Shown here piece by piece: positions 1 to 12,980 of a stretch of DNA of 64,000 nt (the stretch's first letter is position 1; each line of letters starts with the position of its first letter). The notes below the pieces were generated by a model, which was not told the origin of the DNA, did not search any database, and saw only the letters and a program-made list of their open reading frames with translations. Source of the DNA: Sesamum alatum. Its lineage: Eukaryota; Streptophyta; Magnoliopsida; Lamiales; Pedaliaceae. The position numbers were made by a program, and so were the translations under genes. Location: positions 31,216,479-31,280,478 of the forward strand of contig JACGWO010000005.1 of the NCBI GenBank assembly GCA_034509735.1, in the 5' to 3' direction.

Positions 1-466
1 ATGAATTTAATATATTTGAACAAGGCCCGAAAAGAATGACATATCTCATAGCCATCCAATTTTATAATGCGATTGTGGTGAACAAAGGCCTACAGGTAAC
101 AAGACGTAGAATTGAATAATGGTAATGTCTACTAGGGGTCATGGCTCATCTGTTCAAATCCTATTACAAATGGAACAGCAGAGGATTAAGAAAATCTTAT
201 GCAAGCATCCAACAATGTTAATACTGTCCATGATATCTCTATGTAATACTATTGAATCCACCCCTCTTGAACAACACAAAACAAGCAGAAAAACCAGCAA
301 AGCTATGGTAGATTTAACTTTTAACAAGAATAACAGCCATTTAAATATCTCTAAATAGAAAGTGAATAACAATGAGCTCATCAGCCATTCAAGATCACCA
401 ACGAATAATGAATAAACTATAAAAAGAAAAAAGTTTATCAAATCAAAAGATGGTTGAAAGACAGAC

Positions 467-1202
467 CTTTACAAGGTCGCGATGCTCTTGAAGTATTTTC
501 GCAGCACCAAGAAGCATCGCAACATGTGCATCGTGTCCGCAAGCATGCATCTTTCCAGGAATCTTACTCTTGTGATCCCACTCCACCATTTCCTATCGAA
601 AACCAAGACCCTTAAAACTTCACCCGAATAAACAAGACACACCTCCTGCTAACATATCTCTTGCTCAATGCCTCAACTTGATAATTTCATCCAGTTCACA
701 TACAATACTATCACCAAGCAGTCAAATTTGAACAGGAAAAAGTAACTAATAGCCAGCATTTTAACACCAATTGAAAGAAAACTTGTATGACTATCAGTTC
801 AAAAGATTCATCTCAGCAAAAATTAAACTTGAAGCAAACCTGTAAAGAAAGGGCATCCATATCTGCCCTTATTGCAACAAAGGGAGGCTTCCCTGAACCA
901 ATATAGCCAAGAACACCAGTAACTGCGACAGGGTGCTTGTACGGGATCCCCATCTTATCCAATTCCTGTCTAATAAGTTTACTGGTCTCAAATTCTTCAT
1001 AGCCCAGTTCAGGATTCTCATGTATTCGTCTCCTGATGCCCACCATCCAATCAAAGACTTCAGCTTTCTTCGCAAAGTTGAGGAAATTTATGGGGATCTC
1101 AGGGAGTTCTTTAGAAGTCAAAAGCAAGTCCGAGAAAGTGGGCTTGCACAAAAGCAAGAACAGAATGAAAATCAAGAAAGAAACTTTTGAAAAACTCATC
1201 AT
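467..1202 (-). CDS. IAA-amino acid hydrolase, IAR3/ILR1-like (5' part, gene runs off the left edge)
   Basis: Two coding exons are visible: 840-1202 and 467-592, joined in phase 0. The next donor (AAG|GT at 467/466) opens an intron that reaches the window edge, so about two thirds of the protein is missing. The start at 1202 gives two Met codons and a hydrophobic signal peptide (about residues 1-24, [10 protein letters not shown] core), fitting the ER location of this family. The mature N-terminus carries the M20 amidohydrolase signatures: [20 protein letters not shown] with the catalytic-site Asp, and in exon 2 HACGHDAH, whose Cys and His residues are metal ligands. Family members release free auxin, or jasmonate from JA-Ile, from amino acid conjugates. 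Resemblance is greatest to the IAR3 branch, but substrate cannot be assigned from this fragment. Confidence 0.93.
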
Positions 1203-3144
1203 GATTCTTGAACTCGTTCTCCCTCCTCCTGAGTTTCAATCCCTTTTGTATTTCAGCAACAGAGTGTTTAATCTTCAAATCGCGCTTTCAGGGGAAGCGC
1301 GTGCTTCTGCAGATGCATTGATGAGCAGGGGAGACGTGAAACAGTTTGGCTCCTGACACGAATTTTTTATGAAAAATGTGTATAATATGGCAATCAATAA
1401 TTATAATTAACTTATAGTGCCTCCTTGTGAACATGCCTTTGCTGTGGCTGCTGCATTCTCATGGAGGAAATTTGTTTATAAAATAGAAAAGTAAGTGAAA
1501 AGATTCTTGTTCTAAGTATTGGCAAAACTAAAGTAATATTTGGATAAATAATATAATAGGGTTAATTACACTTCGACCTCTATGAAAATTATGGTTACAC
1601 TTTTCTTGAAAAAGTTTCAAAAAATACACTCACACACCCTCAGAAAATTCAACGTTTACGATTAACCTACTTTTGTTAGAGTTTGGACTAAAAATACTGA
1701 TATTTGAAAAAAAACAATGATATAAATTTTTAATATTACCATTTATTTAACATTCTCATATAATAATTTTGTATTTATAAATAAAAAATATAATAATATT
1801 AACCTCGCTTCATATTAAATTTATTATATTTATTCCATGTATGAGAATGTTAAAATAAGAAGCAAAATGAGGACCCCTGGAAACCCCAAGGTGTTGGATC
1901 AAGCAGCGCTTTGGCCCTCGTCCCTCTTTGATGGAGATGGAGGAGCGATTCAGTTGTTGGTTCGAGGACTCTCTTAGTCCCATGAATTTATTCTAACTCT
2001 TTAGAACTCTATGAAGTTCCTGAAAGGACTATTATAGAGCAAAAAAGGAAGATAAAGAAGTAGTTCAATAGCTCTATAAGTCATAAAAAAAAAAAAAAAA
2101 AAAAAAAAAGAAATTGAAAATTTATATAATTTTTTTTCTAACGCCAATATTTTTCGTCCAAACGCTAACGAAAGGAATTAAGGTGTAAACTGTAAATTTT
2201 ATAAGAGAATGTAAGCGTAACTTCAAAAATTTTGTGGAAAAAAGTATAATTTCACCATATTCAAAAGAAATCTTTGTAATCAACCCTAAATAATATTTGG
2301 ATTACATTTCTTTAGCATATCATTTTCTTATCTTTAGAATATGCTTGTATCATGTGAATGATTGAAGGTGCCTACATCCGGCTGGTGGTGGAGCAAAGGC
2401 CTACTCTTGCTGACCCTTTTTTTGTTTTTATTTTCCAAGTCTTCTAACATGGGAATTCCCAGCAACAGGAAAATTTTCTTGCATGACTGTTAACACACAC
2501 CACACACACTCAGACACACCAAAGTTTAAACAATATAGTGTATCAGATGCTTAGTTGACTAATAGCATCTGAGTGAATCAAAGTGCTCTGAAGCATTTTG
2601 GGACTGAAGTTCTTCTAAATGGAAGAACAAACTTTTCCTGAGTAGTGCTACTGCATATGGAATTAGATGCTACAGCTGAGGAAATCATCACGCACTTTCT
2701 TGTTCTGTATCAGATTTGCCTTCCATCCACAATACTTTTTCATATTTATGTCATTTGCCAGAAGCTTTGAACTCGTCGAAGATATCGAATTTCTGGTCAA
2801 ATGAACTGGATATGCTTATAATAACTGCACTATGAAAAATGATATTTGCAGGGGGTTCAAAGTAGTAGAATACTCCATCCTGCAATCAGTGAAATCTCTC
2901 AGAAACAGTTGATACAACAGTTCCAATGTCGAATGATTAATGGGAAAGGCAGGCTCATCTCTCAGCAACCGAAAATTTTTACTCAGATCACGGGCCATTT
3001 CATGCAGGCTTGATTTGGTACGAGTACCGTCTTGTAGTATACCAAAGTTCTCTATATCTAATTAGAGCCTCATCATCAATGTGAACAGTAATTCTCGATT
3101 TAATGGCAGTAAACATTTCATTCCTCCCATCGCGCCAACTTTGC
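1203..3144. other. Intergenic: hydrolase promoter, inverted-repeat element, RWD gene 3' UTR
   Basis: Positions 1203-1557 are the probable 5' UTR and promoter of the hydrolase; no convincing TATA box stands out. An inverted-repeat element fills 1558-2290 and is listed separately. Positions 2300-3144 lie downstream of the RWD-domain gene and probably hold its 3' UTR. A reverse-strand open frame at 2816-2998 has no family resemblance and is treated as chance. Confidence 0.5.
1558..2290. mobile_element. Non-autonomous inverted-repeat element (MITE-like), with internal poly-A insert
   Basis: The left end (agggttaattac, 1558-1569) is mirrored by the right end (gtaatcaaccct, to 2287). The arms remain similar, imperfectly, for roughly 130 bases. 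A 12-base direct repeat, taatatttggat, sits on both sides (1534-1545 and 2291-2302), a possible target-site duplication although it is not flush with the inverted ends. Inside, ttaacattctcata (about 1748) and its complement (about 1840) form a second hairpin. A more GC-rich stretch (about 1866-2086) followed by a run of about 23 A (2087-2109) looks like a separate insertion. No transposase is present. The left arm resembles the sequence at 23639-23760. Confidence 0.6.
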
Positions 3145-3245
3145 TTAATTGGTTCTCCTTGATGAGTCTGATTTTTCGGCCAGATAGTGCTCCAGCATAT
3201 CTTCTTCTTCATCATCTGCTCCCACATAAAAAGACATCCTTACTC

Positions 3246-3289
<44 letters not shown>

Positions 3290-6200
3290 GTTTCTTTGGG
3301 GGGTTGGGGCGAAGAAGGGTGACCTTACCTTCAAAGTCATCATCATCGAAATCAATATCTTCCTCTTCTTCATCAGAACCCTCAGCAACTGGTGCTGATC
3401 CTTTCTGCATGGGATCAACAGACCAAAAACGTAAACATTTTCACTAGTATGCTTGATCATTTCACTTTAGGCACATTTTGACAAACAGAAACTTGTATTA
3501 AATCGAGGATACGAAATTTCATTTATAATATCAGATGTACAGGTATCACCAATTGGAGGTTAACATCAATTACAGAAATAGAAAATAAAAGCTCAGGGTT
3601 TTTCCTCACGTCCTGGCACAGATAATATGAGACGTCCTTTCTTTACTCAAAAGAGTAAATGGAGAAGCTTAAAGTCATTTCTTACCTCATTCAATGCCAG
3701 TTAATTGCACTTCAGACTCCAAGCTGATCCAAATTATACTTCTTTTATCCTCTCAATGCTCACTTACTTTAATTCCAAACGTTGAACTTTCAATAGAATT
3801 TCTTGCTTAATCAGATGTTAAGCTTTTATTTTACCAAATTGGAAATTCATTCAGAAATATTGTCTGAAGTACCATATTAGCAAACAACCAAAGAATGAAT
3901 AGCATTTGCATGTCTGTAAATGCACACAACTACGGACATATAATCGTGTACAGTCAGGTAATATATGTATAACAAATGGAAAATAGCTGGAAGAATGAAC
4001 TACCGAGGATGCTCTTCCACTTTCGAACCACTGTCTGCCGGAAAGTTTTTTCTCCTTTGGAGCAGCAAGTGCTGAATCAGGCATTAGCCTAAGATGATGA
4101 ACATGAAAATCTATTATCAACAAAAGAAAAAAAGTACAATCCCGTATTTTTTTCTTCCTACACACATGTTAAAGATCTGGCTATAGCAACAGGGCATACA
4201 GTCAACATATTTACCAACCGACTCTGTCTGAGTTCACAAATTAATTCTTTACTTTGTCAAAAAGTTATTTTTCTCTTTAAGAGAACAGCAGTTGATTTTA
4301 TGATTGAATTGACTGCAGTCTAGCTACAGCCATATTTTATGTGGTATTTTGCCCCTCAAATCATGTTGGCCTTCACTGAGAACTACAAAGAAGTCAATAA
4401 GTTTTTAACTCACTTGGCTCTTTCAAGTGCTAATTCTGCTTCAAATCTCTCACGCCATGCCAAAAATGAATCAACAGTGACCGGTTCTCCATGTGGTACT
4501 ATAATCTGAAAAATGAACAGCAATTGATATAATAATTTGATGAACTCAAAGTCAGCATTTTGAGAATTTCTTGCTACAGTTATCATCATCATGTCATCTA
4601 ATAAGAAAGTGGACAATGATATAAAGTCAGAAAGGTGAAAGCAGATATTGAATGTTTCTATGAGCACTTCGAGGTTTGAAAAGACTACTAAACTCTTAGG
4701 CTAAGTTGTGTAATATAGTGAACTCAACTACCACAGTAAGCACAGTTGGCTTGTGCAAAGCTACAGCTCTAACATATAAATTCCTACTTGATGTATGATG
4801 CAAAAAGAATCTTTGCAAATTATTTAAGGCACAAAATCAGCCTGCCGTAGGCATTCCGTGCAAACGGCAGAGGACAATTTGAGCAGGACCATAACGGCGT
4901 CAGGACAACCGTAAGATCAAACATCCTGAATATTCTTTTGATGAAGACTGGATCACAAGAAACACAGTAATGAGTGCAAGGCATGTTTTGCACTAGTTTC
5001 AGGAGAAATTAGGGAAACAAGGATACCTCATCTTTTGCAGCCTCATCTTCCTGATCATCCTCAACCCCGGCATCCTCAGAAAATCTTTCAGAAAGCCATT
5101 CCTTAGCTGATGTAACCAATGTGTAGACCATGGCCATACCAAGATTTTCAGCTGCCTGTGACATATGAGCATTTTGAAATGGCTTCAGGTGCAAAACAAC
5201 TTAAGGATTAGAGATTAAGATTGTAGTCCTCATGCTGTTAAATAAAGAATATAAGGTTGTCAAGTTGAATTCCTCCACTTTGTGAATATCATCTAAAATT
5301 TTACATTTCCCAACAATGTGGGGTTTCATTTTCTGTTATCATTAAGTGACGTATGTTCCGTACATATTCAAGGTAGATGCTTTATCCTGGGTTGGGCACT
5401 GAAAACACATTCAGCATAACCTTTATAGAGCCCATCTTAGACACACTATATTTTTATAAGAGGCAAAAGGGATTTGAAGTCCTACCTCTTGTTCAAGCTT
5501 TTCTTTCACAACTTTAAGATCTGCTGTTGGAATTCCTTTCAAACTGAAAACAAAATGATAAGTGCTTCAGAAACACAAAAGCGTACGCAGGGATTTTGGC
5601 AAAGCATGCTCATATATTAACTAAAAATGCTTTGGCATTCAGGGTCACTCAACTCACGAATGTCCCAACACCACCTCTCAATTAAATTCATGATGTTTTC
5701 GTTAAGAGAATCCAGCAATACCATGCTATATTGTTATAGTGGGAAAGACGAATTCTATAGCCCAAACAGGGACATCTACAGACTCCCTAAATCACAAACT
5801 CTGTGCTTAGAACTTGACTTTTGGATATTACTCGTTTAACAGAGTTATACACGGCCACAACTGAACTTCCAACATATCACAGACAGAAGTTAGCAAAGCT
5901 GGAAGGTGTGGACTCTTCCAGTCCTCCTTTAAATTACTCCAGAAAATAATGCTAATTGATTAAGTCATGTTAAAATGCCAAACACGTTATATATTGTTAA
6001 CATGAGATACTGATAAGAAGAAAGTGAATAAAAGATTATAAAGCAAAATTCTAAACACGCCATAAAATATCTTACACTTAACCTTTTCACACTGAGAAGT
6101 GGAGGTTCATCGGGATATTTTTCTGTGTGTGAGAATATCAATGCCAACCTTACTGCAAAAAAGAATTTGACAAGGGCTATTAATTCAAGTCGAAAATGTC

Positions 6201-7526
6201 ACCATGAGATACAAGCACAAGAAAACAGAGCGCTAACAAGAACAAAAGTGGCATATAGATTGAAACCTGGTGGGTTAGTTGATTCATCTAGCTCATCATC
6301 CTGCTTGAAATAAAGGAGAAATATGGTTAACAAAGATATATAAAGACAGTTTTATGCTCCATGACATGTGAAAATATATTTACCTGAGGAGAAATGGTTA
6401 TCTGGAAGCAGCGGTTCGAAGTGTTGAGGCCGCTTTCACTAGAATGAATTTCTGGTATAAGGAATCCACTAGAATTGATTAAGTGATAGGATTTAGGCAA
6501 ATTGGCGAACAGCTATCAAGTAACCAAAGAGGAATACATGAACACAGGAAAGACAAACCTTTAAATTCATCCATGAGAATGGCTTCCAAGGCTTCAATTT
6601 CCATATCCTGCTCTTGCTTATAGTCTGTGCAGAGCATTTTTGGAATCAAGACAAATACGACTGTGGAAACTAGATCGACTGTGTAAAAACAACAGCTCAT
6701 ACATTCACTAAAGTGAAAATCTAATGAATAAAGCTAAAGAAGTCCAATACTCTCACTAAAGCCCAACTCTTTGACATTTTGCATAATCTTAATAATCATA
6801 TTCATGAAATTAAGTGTCCGAAACTAAAATCAGAAGCATTTACTTAGGACATGAATTAGTTCAACCATATCTATTTATTTATTTTCCGGTATTCATCACA
6901 AGCCCCAAATACCCACCAAATCCCATCCCAGTTGACTATCTCTTCGAGGTTGATTCAATCAACAGAAGAATCCATTTATAGAGGATCGGTACTCATATCC
7001 TTCTCTCCAAACAATTCTTCCTTATCCAGCTTTGCTAAAATATTCCAAAGTATGAAAACACAACTATCATCTAACTATACATCAGAAGTTCCCCAAAATT
7101 CAGAACAGAGAAACACAGATAAACTCCAAATAAACACCGCAGAACATCTTGTGGACCAGTAAAATTTCTTAAGAAATCAGTTGTCATTGCTATACAAGTC
7201 AGTAAATAGAGATAAAATTCTGGGCCGATGCGGAAAAAGAAGCAAGCTGATCCCTCAGCGATATAGAACGGATAGAACTATTTGCTCAACCGATGCTATA
7301 ATCTTCAAATCTCCACGTTACATTTCATATTAAAAATTCAAAATTTCAACACCATCCAGATAGAACAAGAAACAAAAATTTGAAGCTCGAAAATTCAAAA
7401 TTGCTCAATGAATGTCGAGAAAAAATCGAGCAACTCAACATCAAGAATAGCATGAACCCTAAAGATTAAACTTTTATGGTCAATAAAACCAAGAAAGATT
7501 TAAGCTTTATGAACTATACCAGTCAT
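3145..7526 (-). CDS. RWD domain-containing protein, RWDD1/DFRP2/Gir2 type
   Basis: Eleven coding exons in consistent phase: 7520-7526, 6559-6624, 6384-6451, 6267-6300, 6083-6152, 5486-5543, 5027-5155, 4414-4505, 4004-4088, 3329-3404, 3145-3215. They encode 251 aa, the usual size. The N-terminal RWD domain (about 1-115) begins MTDYKQEQDMEIEALEAI and carries the signature YPDEPP at 71-76. A helical middle follows, with GEPVTVDSFLAWRERF. The tail is very acidic (EDIDFDDDDFE) and ends in EDMLEHYLAEKSDSS, the pattern of DRG family regulatory protein 2. Homologues bind and stabilise DRG GTPases and, in yeast, contact Gcn1 at ribosomes, so a cytoplasmic translation-linked role is likely by family. 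The start sits in a 7-base first coding exon and is supported by the conserved N-terminus. Intron 10 contains a long CT repeat. Confidence 0.95.
3248..3284. repeat. (GA)n microsatellite in RWD gene intron 10
   Basis: About 37 bases of perfect GA repeat. In the transcribed (minus) direction it reads (CT)n and ends about 33 bases before the acceptor of the last coding exon, where a polypyrimidine tract is expected. Confidence 0.95.
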
Positions 7527-8029
7527 GGCTGCTTGGTTAATGGCTTCCTTCTCCTGATTTTGTCTCTTCCTCCCCTTTTTAAGAAGATGGAATTGCAGAA
7601 AGAAATAATGAACCCTTCAAATACAACTTTAGTAGGGAAAAAAAGAAAAACCTAATGAGCACAGTAGGGGGAGGACCCTACTGCACTACTTTCTAATTAT
7701 CTGCTGTACTCAGTCCCACAAAACCTTAAACACAAGTGTATTAATCACCACAAGATAGCATCAGCCAAGATTAATCACAGCCGTCGTTCCAAAGGATTCT
7801 TGATGGAAAATTTTATCTGGGCTTTCCTAGTTTTCAAAAGAATTAACTGTAGGTGTATTATAGTAATTTACACCTGTGAAAGTGGACCTACAAGCATGCA
7901 TGTGGGACAAGTGTAGAAATGCTAATATAGTACCTGTCGTGCCTGATTACAACACCTTTCTCTTCCTATTTTTCTCACCTCCAAACTTAAAAGATTCATA
8001 ATAAAATTTAAATAGTATTTTCAAGAAAA

Positions 8030-8064
<35 letters not shown>

Positions 8065-8790
8065 TTGTTCTCTTCTCTCTCTCTCTCTCCATGAGGGCTT
8101 CTCTGTGTCTTTGTAAAAAGATACTAAAAGGTACCTTCGATCCCATATTTCTTGACAGCACAACTCTCTACACTGCATGTCTCATCACAGTATACACGCA
8201 CATATACAAACTTGAACTTCTTTGCCATTTCTTCTACTTTCTCCGCATCCAAAAGCTAATGGTTTGGTAATAAAATCCGCACCGCTTGAAGTAACCCATG
8301 AAAAAGATTAGAGCTTTTCCTTGGAATGCCACCAAAACATGTGAGATGAAAATGATAAATGGGTTTCAATTTTTCCTGAAAACAAGGGGAAAAAACTGAA
8401 AAAGAAGCGCTTCTTTTTTGTTCTTGCAAAAATTCTATTACCAGATCTATCTCTACCTTTCTGCCCCTGATTAGCCTGCCTTCTGGTTTGGGTTTGATGA
8501 TCTGATTATTTTACATTCTTGTCTTTAGAATGTTCGCTGCTTCTTTTAGTTGTGTTTTGTGTGAATTTTCTGATCTTTTCTCCGTTCTTTTCCTTATTGT
8601 GTTAGATGTTAGAAGAAATGTGCACGCTGGTGGAGGAGGGTTTGAGATTTTTCTTGAGGGCTTTGTGTGTGCCCCAGAAAGGCTGACCTGAAAATAAATT
8701 ATTGGGGAAGTAGAGCTTTCTGTTTTCTGGTTTTATTTTACTTTTCCTGTTTGGTTTAAAATAAGTATCCCTTTTGGTTGTGGTTTCTGA
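7527..8790. promoter_or_regulatory. Divergent promoter region between the RWD gene and the PWWP gene
   Basis: About 1.26 kb separates two start codons facing away from each other. The CT-rich stretch at 8032-8089 and the T-rich leader up to 8790 probably belong to the 5' UTR or core promoter of the PWWP gene, possibly with a leader intron. No coding sequence was recognised here. Precise start sites cannot be read without transcripts. Confidence 0.5.
8032..8089. repeat. (CT)n microsatellite in PWWP gene leader
   Basis: Two CT runs (8032-8061 and 8070-8089) are separated by gtattgttc. The sense strand of the downstream gene is pyrimidine-rich, which is typical of plant core promoters and 5' UTRs. 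Confidence 0.9.
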
Positions 8791-11700
8791 ATGGGGAGTT
8801 CCGGGGAGGACCCCAACAAGGGCATTGACCCATCAGTCGGCGGGTTGGTATGGGTTCGTCGGAGAAATGGGTCGTGGTGGCCTGGCCGGATTCTTGGCCC
8901 GGATGAACTTCCGGAGGGCTGTTTGCCTACACCAAGATCAGGCACCCCAGTGAAGCTCCTTGGTAGAGAGGATGCAAGTGTGTAAGTATTTCTGCTAGTC
9001 ATTCTGTTTATTTCATTTCCGTGATTGGATTATTTGATCGCTTACAGCATTGCGATGTTGATAAATTTTGTCTTCAAATCATACAAATGGTAGTTCTCAT
9101 GATATTTGAATGGGTGTGAGAGAGCACCATTTAAATGTCTGGATTTGGTGTTCTTGTGGACAAAGGACAGACCGTTGATACCGAACTTTTGAAGTTCCGG
9201 TTTCCTTTATATATTTTTCGTGTTGTGCTTCCATTGGTGTGCTGTTGTAATCTGGAATGTATGTCATTTAGTTTATTTGTCTTTTTGTGATGTGACGTAT
9301 CGTTAAAAGTGAATCTCATTTATTCGTTACACAATCCACTTGTCATGGAAGAACTTTTATGAATGAGTAATGTGTTTCAGTGAAAATACAAAGATTACAG
9401 GATGGATTTTGCAATTCTTGATCCAGTTGCCAAATAATTTTGTATCGCTTATTTTGGTAATACAATGTACTACACATTATCTCATACTAAAGAGGAGAAT
9501 GTTTTATAGTAATAGCCACCACCCACGTTATCAGGAAGAAGGAAACACTAAAGATGTAGCATAATTATGGTTAAACCTATAGCGACCACTCAAGATGATG
9601 ACAGAGGCAAATATGAAAGCAGAGTAACTAAATTTTAGTTGGTACAATTCTGCTTATTAAAAGACTGTATCGTGGCTCGAGTTTTTGCAATGCTGAATTA
9701 TAGGTGACGGTATCACTGAATTCACACATCCAGAGAAAATCATTCTTTTACGTTAAATATGCATTGCTTTTCAGGTGGTGACAAGTTCGAATATTTAAGG
9801 CAGGAGCCTCCTGAGAAGATGCTAGCTTCTTGTCTAATGTTTACGCTACTATAACTATTTTGTTGTCTATCAATTACCTCTAGAAAGAGGATTGTGAGAT
9901 AGAGTAAAATGTTGAAACTCTATATAAAGGAAACAGTACTGGATAAAAGAAGAAGAAACTTATACAGTATGATGTATTTGATGGTTTTTTCTTAAATTCA
10001 ATGCACTATGTATCAATTGGGAAATACAGATTACATTGAGTAAATTGTTATCTCGGTCTTCTGTTTGCATTTTGGTGATCCTAGAGGTCAACATCTGTTT
10101 CTTTACCCATTCAAGGTTTTTCCCCGCTAACCTTTTCATGGCTCGAATATTGAACCTTTTTGTGCTTACTGCTTAAATTTAGAGAAAAAATTGTTTCTGT
10201 TTTCCACTCAGAGATTTTAGCTCCCGTATCTCTTTTCATGCTGACAGCAATTTAATTTGACTTCTTGCTGATTCTCTTTCAGGGACTGGTATAATCTGGA
10301 GAAATCAAAAAGAGTGAAAGCTTTTCGCTGTGGCGAGTATGATGATTGCATTGAGAAAGCTAAGGCATCTGCATCTCATCTTTCTAAGAAGGCAGTCAAA
10401 TATGCTCGAAGAGAAGATGCCATTCTTCATGCACTCGAGCTGGAAAGTGCTCGTCTTGGAAAAGACTATGGCGACTTCTCTGCTAGACCAGGTACAGAAA
10501 ATGAGGAATGTCATGTTGATGAGTCACCTTCTTCCTCTGATCCTAGTGAAGAAAGTGAAGATACTGATGACGATCTGAGTACTTCTGAAGATGATTCAGA
10601 TTCAGGCCCAGAACTATCTCAGTCTGGTGTTTCATTTGAGGAACCAGATCATGTAGATGCAACTAAGGAAGAGTCTAAGCGGTGGAGGACTCCAAATGAT
10701 TCAGAGGACGAGGGGACTGAAGGAGTAAAGCGTATGAGAGGACTTGAGGACCTGGGGATGGGTGTAGCATCATCACTGAAAAGAAAAAGATCTCAGGCTG
10801 CTCATGTTCATGAATTCTTAAAAAGGAAAAACCGTCGCCGCACTTTGTCGAAAGTTTTGGAGTGTACAGCAATGGTGTCCGTTCCTGTTGTTTGTGAACA
10901 GTTGTCCAGTCCAACTGGATCTTCGGTTCCTGGAGCATCTGAGAGCAAGGTTTCTGGATTAGAGTCTAATGAATCGAAGATCAACAGCTCACTTGTAATG
11001 AACAACAACTCAGATAGTACTGGAGTTTCATGCGAGAATGCTATATCGATCAACACATCTAGGCATGCTAGTGATGCTTCCCTTGGATCCAAACCGAAGG
11101 AGAATGAAATTTCCAGCAGGGAGGGCATTCCTGAAAATAGACCTATTCACAGGTTGTTCGATGTGCCTCTTGTTGCTGAAGCAAAGCATTCTGCAGGTAT
11201 ATGAAGGTGCTTTACGTATTAGCTAGTGATTCGGTTGTGTTTACGGCCCATCTATAGATCTGTCGTTAATATTATGTATTACCATGCCTTTTGTCCTTCT
11301 AGAATTGCATCGTCTTTCTAGGAAGATCACTCTGTATCGTGTAATTCAGCGAGGCATACACATGACATTTTTTGTGGTCACATGGGTTGCATGCTTTTTT
11401 GATTCATATGCTCACTTTTGAATATTCCTTCTGCAGGTTTGTCCGCAATTGTTCCTGGTGCATCACAGAAGGCGCAGGTTGGTGCTGGGGCCCAGTCTAG
11501 CCAAAGTAGTCATGTTGAAAACATATCGGTGGGAAACGAGGAACATAATGAGTCTGGTTCAACCAGTTCAGGTACTGCTGATGTTCATAATATCAGCCAG
11601 AGGACAGAGAAAGGTACTTCTGAGTGGCAGTTAAAAGGGAAGAGGAATTCAAGGTCGAGGAAGATGGATGTGGATGACGAGTCTGAAACATATGCAGCAG

Positions 11701-12539
11701 GCATGGATCGGGATAGCTTTTTAGCAAGCTCAAGTCGAAATGCTGACTCCAATCGGGTAGGTGGGTCCCTTGTTTCAGACGGTGGTGGATTCCATGTAAA
11801 GTCAAGACCAATTACAGAACTTCAGGTTGAAGAATTTCGTGGTTGGAGCTGGAATGCTCCACAGAGAGAATCTCATACAAGGCGATCAGCGTCTGAGATG
11901 GCCGGACCACAGAGGTTACTGCCCTACCGTCAGTCTCGTTTCACAGTCAACCCAAAGTATGAATCCTATGATTTTTCTCGTAGGCACCATACTGCTGGTT
12001 CTGCCTTGTACGATGTTACTGTGGAGGTGAAATCCAGCTACCGGCCCCAGCACGTCCCCTATATTTCTCTAATGAGCAAGCTCCATGGCCACCCCATCAT
12101 AGGTCACCCACTTGCAATTGAGGTGTTGGACAACGGCTCTTGTGATGGCTTACTCGGTCTCACCGAATGTTACAGCAGCAGTTCTGAGTTGAACCATAAC
12201 CTGAACAGCATATCTGCTTTGCAAGGTCTCAACATGGTATACGAACGGAGGCCACGCGGACGGCCACCCAGCAAGCAACGGTCATCACATGCACACAGCT
12301 CACGTAGAAAAACCCAAAAATCAAGAAGACACGGGCTCTTGTCCAAGAAGATCAGGAAGTTGTCTTCACTGACCGGTTCTCACAAACAAAGTCAGGACAA
12401 CAAGAAACCACTGGTAGAAAAGCTCAAGGGTCCTTCCATAGCTTGTGTTCCTCTAAATGTCGTTTTCAGTCGGATCAACGCAGCGTTGAATAGCTCAATG
12501 CGACCTCCACCCCGTATAGCTGCAGCAGGCAGTATATGA
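8791..12539 (+). CDS. PWWP domain protein, At1g51745-like
   Basis: Three coding exons, 8791-8981, 10283-11196 and 11437-12539, join in phase to 735 aa. The N-terminal PWWP domain (about 14-90) has VGGLVWVRRRNGSWWPGRI, in which the name motif is SWWP, followed by VKLLGREDASVDWYNLEKSK and a helical end. The aromatic cage residues expected of a histone reader (W and Y/F in this block) look present. The rest is low-complexity and nuclear in character: a Ser/Asp/Glu-rich stretch (SEESEDTDDDLSTSEDDSDS), basic clusters such as LKRKNRRR, a GRPPSKQR AT-hook-like motif, and a Ser/Lys/Arg-rich C-terminus. Related proteins are thought to bind methylated histone tails. The specific target is not inferable. 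The first intron is 1.3 kb. Confidence 0.93.
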
Positions 12540-12980
12540 AGTTTGCTTTTCCGGGCACCTGAAATCTTACACCTTCCAAACTTCTGGTTAAATAGGCAGC
12601 GGAGTTCAGCAGCGTTCTTCTGAAACTGTATCGGTTTACCAGTACTGTACATTCTGCCCTGAAGGTAGAAATACTATGACATTATCACAGAAACCATAGA
12701 AGTTTTGCTGAGGCTGCTTTAAGCCTTGTATATATTGTAAAATTAGTTCAGGCGTCAACCGACAGCAATCGGTTGTCGGGCTTACTATAATCTGATAATG
12801 CTTGACTATTTATAGACAGACTGTGTTTCTGCAATTATGGGATTACTAACTTTTCAGAGATGATTTCTTGCCAGTTCCTTAGTGTTGATTTCTTTCTTAG
12901 GATGTCTGTGTTTGTTTTAGTTTGTCCAGAAATCCTTAGTCTCGTATTGGTTTGTTCCAGATTCTTAATGGATTTACTGA
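12540..12980. other. 3' UTR and downstream flank of the PWWP gene
   Basis: Positions 12540 to about 12850 read as 3' UTR. One short palindrome (accgacagcaatcggttgtcgg, about 12758-12779) could form a hairpin near the transcript end. No gene was seen. Confidence 0.45.

Noticed and set aside
2816..3227. Reverse-strand open frames after the RWD gene stop
   Set aside because: The true last exon ends at 3145 with a family-like C-terminus; the frames beyond are 3' UTR or the wrong frame.
11303..11396. Possible extra exon between PWWP exons 2 and 3
   Set aside because: Direct joining of 11196 to 11437 keeps the phase and gives a natural sequence; no need for an extra exon.
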